Below are positions 32,323 through 36,721 of a stretch of 36,721 nucleotides of DNA, piece after piece. Within the stretch, counting starts at the first letter, position 1. Each line of letters opens with the position of its first letter. The translations under genes and the position numbers were made by a program. Origin of the DNA: Lautropia mirabilis (lineage in GTDB: Bacteria; Pseudomonadota; Gammaproteobacteria; Burkholderiales; Burkholderiaceae_B); contig CAMCOS010000026.1 in the NCBI GenBank assembly GCA_945876565.1, positions 1 through 36,721 on the forward strand, given 5' to 3'. The notes below the pieces were generated by a model, which had not been told where the DNA came from, ran no database searches, and saw nothing but the letters and a program-made list of their open reading frames with translations.

Positions 32323-33612
32323 TTAGCTGACCCGCGCGCAGACGTAACCGTCTGGGCGCACCAGCACACCGCCGCGGGCGCTAATCCAATAGAGGGACTT
32401 CCAGTCAGAGACCTGCGCCTCAAAATCCCGCCCCTCAACCAAAGGGGTGGCGCTGGGGCAAATGTCAGTAAAGAGGGTTTCGTTGGCGTGGGCACCTAGC
32501 CAAGCCACAAACCGGTAGCCTGACACCTTGATACTGCTGCAGAGTTTGCCCTTGACCTTCACCTCAAACACGGGTGTACGATGGCCGGGTCTGGCTTGCT
32601 CGATGTAATCATTGACGAGGTCTTGAGGTGTCTGCGCATCCGTCCCATCAGGTAGAACGGCGCCACTGTCATAGACGATCCCGAAATCTTGCCCATGTCC
32701 GGTGCCGGCGCGACGTGAGTGACCGATGAGTGTTTTGGCTTTGTCCCAGTCGCCCGACAAAGCGGCCATCACGATGGCGAACACTTCGTCTGCATTGCCT
32801 GAGCTATTCTCAAACGTAAAGCGCGCAGCCGGCAGACGCTCGGCTTCATAGGTGTCCAGCAAGGTCTGTGCTTGATCGCCGTTGATGACGCAGGCGAGCT
32901 TCCAAGCCAAATTGTGCGCGCTTTGCAAACCGTTGTTCAGGCCCAGGCCACCCGAAGGTGACACCCGCGCAGCGGCATCGCCCACCAAAAATACGCGTCC
33001 ATCGCGCCAGCGCTCGGCAATGGCTGGTGACATGACCCAGGGGTTGATGCTGATGATTTCCACTTGCACATCGTCATAACCAGTTGCTTTGCCAATGATG
33101 TCTTGCATTGCGGTGGAGTCATACTGACCAACAGTTTCGTCGCCTTCCAGGTAATGGTGCATTAGCCACTGGTCCTGGCCATTGACCGCCACAAAGACTT
33201 CGAACCAATCATCGCCAAGTACGTTCGATAGGTAAGCCATTCTTCCTTGTAGTCGATCCCCAAAATCGGCTTTGAAGTACACGCTCAAGAACCGGCCAAG
33301 TTCGCCTGGCCCAAGGCGTTCGATGCCGAGCCTGCGCCGCACAAAGCTTTGATCCCCGTCTGCGGCCACCAGGTACTTGGCGCTGGCGTTTCTTATGGCT
33401 CCATCGACTTCATAATTGACTCTGACCTGGGCCTCGGTTTGGGAGACATCCTGCACATGGGCACCAAAAATGCACTGAACCGTCTCGCAATCGCCGAGTG
33501 CTTTGCGTAAAACTGCTTCAACGTGTGGCTGGGGGCAATGGAAAGCGTGGGCAGGGCTATATGGGTTTCGCGTGACTGCAAATACAGATCGATGAACCAG
33601 GAAACCCCCACC
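32323..33612 (-). pseudogene. FAD-dependent monooxygenase gene, 5' part lost
   Basis: The frame encodes the C-terminal two thirds of an aromatic-ring or UbiH-type flavin monooxygenase (FAD_binding_3). Homology starts about NPYSPAHAFHCPQPHVEA (33567) and continues through YLVAADGDQSFVRRRLGI, the Asp motif RVFLVGDAAARVSPSGGLGLNNG (FAD ribityl contact) and a thioredoxin-like C-terminus (VLVRPDGYVCARVS). The N-terminal Rossmann motif GxGxxG that holds the ADP part of FAD is missing. Upstream the frame runs into the IS-end hairpin and a TGA (33613-33615). Without the dinucleotide motif the product cannot bind FAD normally. A GTG at 33456 could still start a shorter product. Confidence 0.75.
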
Positions 33613-33646
33613 TCAACCGCCATGGGCGGTTAGGTGGGGGAGTGTC
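33570..33646 (+). mobile_element. Remnant of an IS200/IS605-type right end
   Basis: A strong hairpin, CCCCCACCTCAACCGCC (33606-33622) with GGCGGTTAGGTGGGGG (33626-33641), one base bulged and a 3-nt loop, carries on its plus strand a short reading frame ending NQETPTSTAMGG and a TAG in the 3' arm. This resembles the tail of a tnpB gene overlapping its right-end hairpin. The outer end GTGTCA mirrors the TGTCAA end of the element at 36452. No transposase body remains. It lies exactly between two truncated genes. The family call is by resemblance. Confidence 0.5.
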
Positions 33647-33811
33647 ATACCCGTGGTGGTGCAAGTAGCTGGCAAAGCGGGTGTAATAGCAACTAGCGAC
33701 CGATGTCGCCGCGTTGATCACAACCACCGGCGCGTTGTACTGCGCATGGGTCCAACAATCGCCACCCAAGAGGTAGCTGTCTGAGGTGGTGATGGTGATG
33801 GCTTGCGGCAT
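33644..33811 (-). pseudogene. Alpha/beta hydrolase gene, only the first 56 codons
   Basis: The frame opens MPQAITITTSDSYLLGG, continues APVVVINAATSVASCYYTRF and ends in HHHGYD, the N-terminal strands of an alpha/beta hydrolase of the serine-aminopeptidase (hydrolase_4) type. Just where the family continues with a Asp-x-Arg-Gly-x-Gly-x-Ser segment, the IS hairpin begins and the frame runs on into unrelated codons up to 33557. Nucleophile, acid and His of the triad are all lost. A 10-bp hairpin spans the start codon. Upstream, pitA ends 42 nt before it on the same strand. Confidence 0.7.
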
Positions 33812-33823
33812 GATGCCGCAAGC
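33801..33823. repeat. Perfect hairpin over the hydrolase-fragment start codon
   Basis: GCTTGCGGCA (33801-33810) and TGCCGCAAGC (33814-33823) form a 10-bp perfect stem with a 3-nt loop. It lies 30 nt after the pitA stop on the transcribed strand and contains the ATG of the hydrolase fragment. No T run follows on either strand, so it is not a standard terminator; it may protect the pitA mRNA end or hide the start codon. Confidence 0.75.
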
Positions 33824-33853
33824 TTAGTGCAAATGTCTGACTTAAGCCAAGGC

Positions 33854-35254
33854 TTAACCGAATGCCGCGAAGAAGGCTACGCCCAGACCAAATGAGAGCA
33901 GTACCGTGCCAGGCAGGGTGGTCACCCAAGTCATGGCGATTCGTCCCAAAGTGTGCATGTTGACGCTTTGATGCGGGGTGGCCGCCACAGAACCAATCAC
34001 CGACGAGGACAATACGTGCGTGGTGCTGACCGGCAAGCCCCCAGCATCAGCCAAGCCAATGCTGATGACGGCGGACAGTTGGGCTGCCGTACCTTGTCCC
34101 GGATTCATGCGAGAGCTGCCCATTTTCTCCCCGAGGGTTGTGACAATGCGGCGGTAACCGATGGCTGTGCCGCCACCCAAGGCAAGTGCGGAGAGCAAGA
34201 TAATCCAGAATGGCACATGCTCCACAAAATCCCGTAATAGGGCGTGTGCGTACTGAAGTTGCTGCAATTGTTCAGCGCTGAGCTTGGCTGTGGCAGCTTG
34301 GTCCTTGAGCGCCTTGGTCACTGATGTGTGCAATCCCAGAATCTCGGCACGCGTGACCACTGCCGTTTGATCGGTGCCACCCGGTTTGTGCTGATTGCCG
34401 TTCAGATGTGCCGAGAGATTGGCTGCTGCATCAGTCAGGTGGGTGTTGCCCATGGCCCGACCAATGCCTTCAACGTTGGTGACGACTTGTTTCATCTCGC
34501 TGTAGTCACGATCACTTAAGCGGTCAGGATCCAAACCGTACATGGCGGGGAATAGGCCAAACATGACAATCATCATGAGACCAATGCTCTTTTGACCGTC
34601 GTTTGAGCCGTGCATCAGGCTGACACCGGCTGCGCCAGCAATCAATACGCCTCGAATACCCTTGGTTGGCTTCTTGTCGGCCTCAACAGGTGTGTACAAA
34701 TTGGGGTCTTTGATGGTTGCACGGAATATCTTTAGCAATAAGTATCCGAGTAAAAACCCAACGATGGGCGACACAATCAGAGCGATCATGATTTTTTCGC
34801 CTTGCAACCAGTTGATTTGGCCAGCCACCGACTGGCCATGCAAAAACGCATCAGCCATGGCCGCGCCAATAATGGAACCAATGTAGGCGTGGGTCGTTGA
34901 GTTAGGAATGCCCAGCCACCAGGTACCAAAGTTCCATATGACCGCAGCCACGATCATGGCAGCAAAGAGGGCCGCTTCACCCTGCGTATTAATGCCAGCC
35001 ACAAGGCCTTCTGGCAACAGGTACACCAGGCTAAACGCCACGGCTGTGCCACCAATCAGAACACCGAGGAAGTTAAAAAAGGCCGCTAACACCACAGCCT
35101 GCATGGGCGTTAGCGCATTGGCATAAATGACCGTGGCGATCGCATTGGCCGCATCGTGAAATCCGTTGATTGCCTCTTGAAAGACAATCAACAGAAACAC
35201 CACGATCAGCATGATCGTTGTCAGTGAACCGAGTTGTGGGACGATGTGTTCCAT
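33854..35254 (-). CDS. pitA: PiT-family inorganic phosphate transporter
   Basis: Inner-membrane phosphate:cation symporter of 466 residues. The two PiT signatures are present: NGFHDAANAIATVIYANALT near residue 30, and the later GLPVSTTHVLSSSVIGSVAA, with the Ser-Asn-Asp-Gly-Gln-Lys segment (GSNDGQKSIGLMMIVMFG) between. A hydrophilic loop of about 110 residues divides the membrane segments into two groups, as in bacterial PitA of the longer kind. The start at 35254 has GGAG 9 nt upstream. It lies 14 nt downstream of the universal stress protein gene, so the two form an operon. It probably carries metal-phosphate complexes in low affinity, as known PitA does. Confidence 0.92.
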   Translation of the reverse strand: MEHIVPQLGSLTTIMLIVVFLLIVFQEAINGFHDAANAIATVIYANALTPMQAVVLAAFFNFLGVLIGGTAVAFSLVYLLPEGLVAGINTQGEAALFAAMIVAAVIWNFGTWWLGIPNSTTHAYIGSIIGAAMADAFLHGQSVAGQINWLQGEKIMIALIVSPIVGFLLGYLLLKIFRATIKDPNLYTPVEADKKPTKGIRGVLIAGAAGVSLMHGSNDGQKSIGLMMIVMFGLFPAMYGLDPDRLSDRDYSEMKQVVTNVEGIGRAMGNTHLTDAAANLSAHLNGNQHKPGGTDQTAVVTRAEILGLHTSVTKALKDQAATAKLSAEQLQQLQYAHALLRDFVEHVPFWIILLSALALGGGTAIGYRRIVTTLGEKMGSSRMNPGQGTAAQLSAVISIGLADAGGLPVSTTHVLSSSVIGSVAATPHQSVNMHTLGRIAMTWVTTLPGTVLLSFGLGVAFFAAFG

Positions 35255-35268
35255 CAGAGATTCTCCAG

Positions 35269-36108
35269 TTAGCCGAGTGCCAGGATCGATCGGGCGGGTC
35301 TGCGCGCGGCCCGTCTACCGATACCTGTGACAAATGAGTCAATCAGGTCACTTTGAAGTCCACCCCCTACAACGACGAGTGAGATGTCGCGCTCATCGCA
35401 GATGGCATCAATGAGTTTTGGGGTCAAGCGCGCATCGTTGTTCAATGTCAAGTCCTGAGCCTCAATGCCGTGAGTCCTGAGGTAGTGCATGGCGACTTCG
35501 CTACCCGGGCTGAGGTAATCCTCATCCGAGACACTCAGTAGTGTGACCTTGTCAGCGAAACTTAGCATCGGCAACGCGCTCGCTAATGCCCTGGCGTGAT
35601 GCGTGTCAGCTCGCCAAACCATGAGCACGTGTTTAAAGTCACCGATGCGCTTCTCTTCTGGCAGCAGTAACAAGGGTCGGGCAGAGTCGGCGATAACGTC
35701 GAGTACAGCGGTTTTGTAGTAATGCAGGTTCACCAATGCGGGATGTGCCATCACAGCTAAATCGCTGGCCCATACCATTGTGGCAAATTCACGCGCTAAG
35801 TCTTTTAGGGGGTTGTGATAGTGACTTGTGACTGTGGGGAAGTCGGCCTTTGCAATATCAAATGAGGTTCGGGCGGTTTGGTCAAACTCTGCGATGGTTT
35901 TCTCCGCCTGCGCCACAAAACGCTGAAACGTCTCGCCCAGAAAGCCACTGGCCAGAAGTAATTGTGGGTCATCAGGAACTGGTCGTATGAGGTAGGCGTC
36001 TACACTTGAGCCGATCCGTTGGGCTAGACGCATGGCCTGATGCATGGTGATTGCGTCGTACTTACTACCTGATAGCCCGATGGCCATCTGCCTGATCGTT
36101 GTTTGCAT
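35269..36108 (-). CDS. Universal stress protein with tandem Usp domains
   Basis: A cytoplasmic protein of 279 residues with two Usp-type units (about 1-150 and 155-279). The second ends in VVVGGGLQSDLIDSFVTGIG and SILALG, a variant of the ATP-binding G-x2-G-x9-G(S/T) motif; the first unit lacks it. Tandem Usp proteins in proteobacteria respond to stress or starvation, with varied targets. The start at 36108 has AGGA 7 nt upstream. It is the first gene of the operon with pitA, so it may adjust phosphate uptake or be induced with it (inference). Confidence 0.82.
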   Translation of the reverse strand: MQTTIRQMAIGLSGSKYDAITMHQAMRLAQRIGSSVDAYLIRPVPDDPQLLLASGFLGETFQRFVAQAEKTIAEFDQTARTSFDIAKADFPTVTSHYHNPLKDLAREFATMVWASDLAVMAHPALVNLHYYKTAVLDVIADSARPLLLLPEEKRIGDFKHVLMVWRADTHHARALASALPMLSFADKVTLLSVSDEDYLSPGSEVAMHYLRTHGIEAQDLTLNNDARLTPKLIDAICDERDISLVVVGGGLQSDLIDSFVTGIGRRAARRPARSILALG

Positions 36109-36451
36109 ACGATTATCCTAATAAAACTCGTTTCTCGATTGAGCTTGAGTAAAAGTTGTCACTGAGGATTGTGATTCTGTGACATGACAAATTAGAGAAC
36201 AATGCGTTAAGTTTTATTTTCAAGGGCGCCGTGTGGGCTAGATTCCGTTTGATGTAATTTTTGTGTAAGCGTTTTCTTCTTTTTTTTCTACACAACACAT
36301 CTGCGAAATGGCTTTGCAGCAGGCAGCCAAGCTGTTCGGCACTATTCGAGAAGCGCTAATCATCTGGTCAAATGATTGACCAGATGAATGCTCGAATAAG
36401 TGGACGAAATGATTTTTGGCTTGGCTTGGCGTGGCGATTCAAGCTTGGTTC
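36109..36451. other. Intergenic region with a nested palindrome
   Basis: No credible gene. The 61-codon minus-strand frame at 36113-36298 is Lys/Arg-rich at its start and has no ribosome site. A 14-nt T/C-rich run lies near 36275-36290. At 36343-36398 an inner perfect 10-bp inverted repeat (CATCTGGTCA and TGACCAGATG, 6-nt loop) is flanked by a second pair (TATTCGAG and CTCGAATA). The usp promoter must lie near the left side of this region. Confidence 0.6.
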
Positions 36452-36492
36452 TTGACATCCTCCCCGGCCTGAAGGCTGGAGATTCCTACGGC
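36452..36492 (-). mobile_element. IS200/IS605-type right end with omega-RNA 3' region
   Basis: The plus-strand sequence TTGACATCCTCCCCGGCCT then GAAGGCTGGAGATTCCTA is the common right end of tnpB-carrying IS200/IS605 (IS1341-like) elements. CCGGCCT and AGGCTGG pair into a hairpin with a 2-nt loop and one G-T pair. In the tnpB direction (minus strand) this end forms the 3' part of the omega-RNA scaffold. The flanking bases just outside, starting GAACCAAGCTTG on the minus strand, would be the guide. Confidence 0.75.
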
Positions 36493-36493
36493 G

Positions 36494-36721
36494 CTAAACA
36501 AGAGCAAGCTCCTGCGTAGTCGCTTCGGCGGGTTCCTGCTTCGCTGGACGGCCCGACAGCACCGCTCCTCTACAGGCCAACACGGCATGCCCTGCCGCTA
36601 AGATATTGATCGCGCCGACCAGATCGGCGTTTCCCTCGAAACCGCATTCGACACAGGCAAAGCGGGCTTGGGTTTGGCGATTCTGTGCCGACACATGACC
36701 GCAGCACGGGCAAGTCCGGCT
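36494..36721 (-). CDS. tnpB: TnpB RNA-guided nuclease (OrfB), C-terminus, cut by the window edge
   Basis: The last 75 codons of a tnpB gene, open to the window edge. TnpB is an omega-RNA-guided DNA nuclease that helps retain its transposon. The zinc finger is visible: C-P-C-C-G at the edge, then FACVECGFEGNAD, two Cys pairs. NADLVGAINIL just after it holds the last RuvC acidic residue. The tail is variable, ending in ELALV. The right-end hairpin follows directly after the stop codon. Whether the element also has tnpA cannot be seen. The catalytic Asp/Glu residues of the earlier motifs are outside the window. Confidence 0.88.
   Translation of the reverse strand, partial: SRTCPCCGHVSAQNRQTQARFACVECGFEGNADLVGAINILAAGHAVLACRGAVLSGRPAKQEPAEATTQELALV

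Noticed and set aside
33393-33623. Minus-strand 76-codon frame at the monooxygenase/IS junction
   Set aside because: It is the wrong frame of the monooxygenase gene; the true frame continues the family sequence to about 33567.
33801-33823. Rho-independent terminator for pitA
   Set aside because: The stem is strong, but no T run follows on the transcribed side.
36113-36298. Minus-strand 61-codon frame upstream of usp
   Set aside because: It lies in AT-rich promoter DNA, has a Lys/Arg-heavy start and no ribosome site or family.

Overview
The window looks like chromosomal DNA of a moderate-GC betaproteobacterium, most likely Burkholderiales of the Alcaligenaceae type. This is inferred from the mix of genes: cbpA/cbpM, kup, split short-chain chrA, a TRAP transporter with a Tat-exported receptor, DUF3300 and DUF945 proteins. 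There is no rRNA or other taxonomic marker, so the placement is an inference. No CRISPR array or prophage is visible.

Left edge (1-2050): the 3' part of a tRNA-Lys gene (218-260), followed by its terminator, has no matching 5' half. This looks like an attachment-site remnant of an integrated element. Two complete higBA toxin-antitoxin modules follow in tandem on the minus strand. Each has a palindrome in its promoter, and each toxin start codon lies 5 nt after a -10-like hexamer.

2070-8354: a KefB/C-type cation:proton antiporter, the co-chaperone pair cbpA-cbpM, then a copper locus. The copper locus holds a DUF2946 protein, a PCu(A)C-like protein that lacks the usual copper ligands, MbnP, and its di-heme partner MbnH, which in studied relatives converts a tryptophan of MbnP to kynurenine.

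8693-15523: an EamA exporter convergent with kup; a DUF3300 protein followed by a Rap1a/Tai-like protein; then an operon of a divergent CYTH-like protein (my assignment) with the two halves of a ChrA-type transporter.

15606-23513: a histidine kinase/FixJ-type regulator operon; a membrane-anchored HTH gene interrupted by an amber codon; an outer-membrane barrel; then a sulfatase cluster. The cluster has an exported HAD hydrolase, a Ser-type arylsulfatase and the radical SAM enzyme that such sulfatases need.

23570-32288: a winged-helix Fic protein whose catalytic His is replaced by Gln, with six copies of an octamer over its promoter; a TRAP transporter followed by a gamma-glutamyltransferase-like gene, probably one operon; and a large DUF945 protein.

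32323-36721: a region scarred by IS200/IS605-type elements. The 3' part of an FAD monooxygenase gene and the 5' part of an alpha/beta hydrolase gene are joined through an IS-end hairpin. Beyond lie pitA and a tandem-domain universal stress protein. The window ends inside a tnpB gene whose right end (omega-RNA region) is present.

Start codons were moved from the longest reading frame wherever a Shine-Dalgarno sequence, signal peptide or operon overlap decided the matter.
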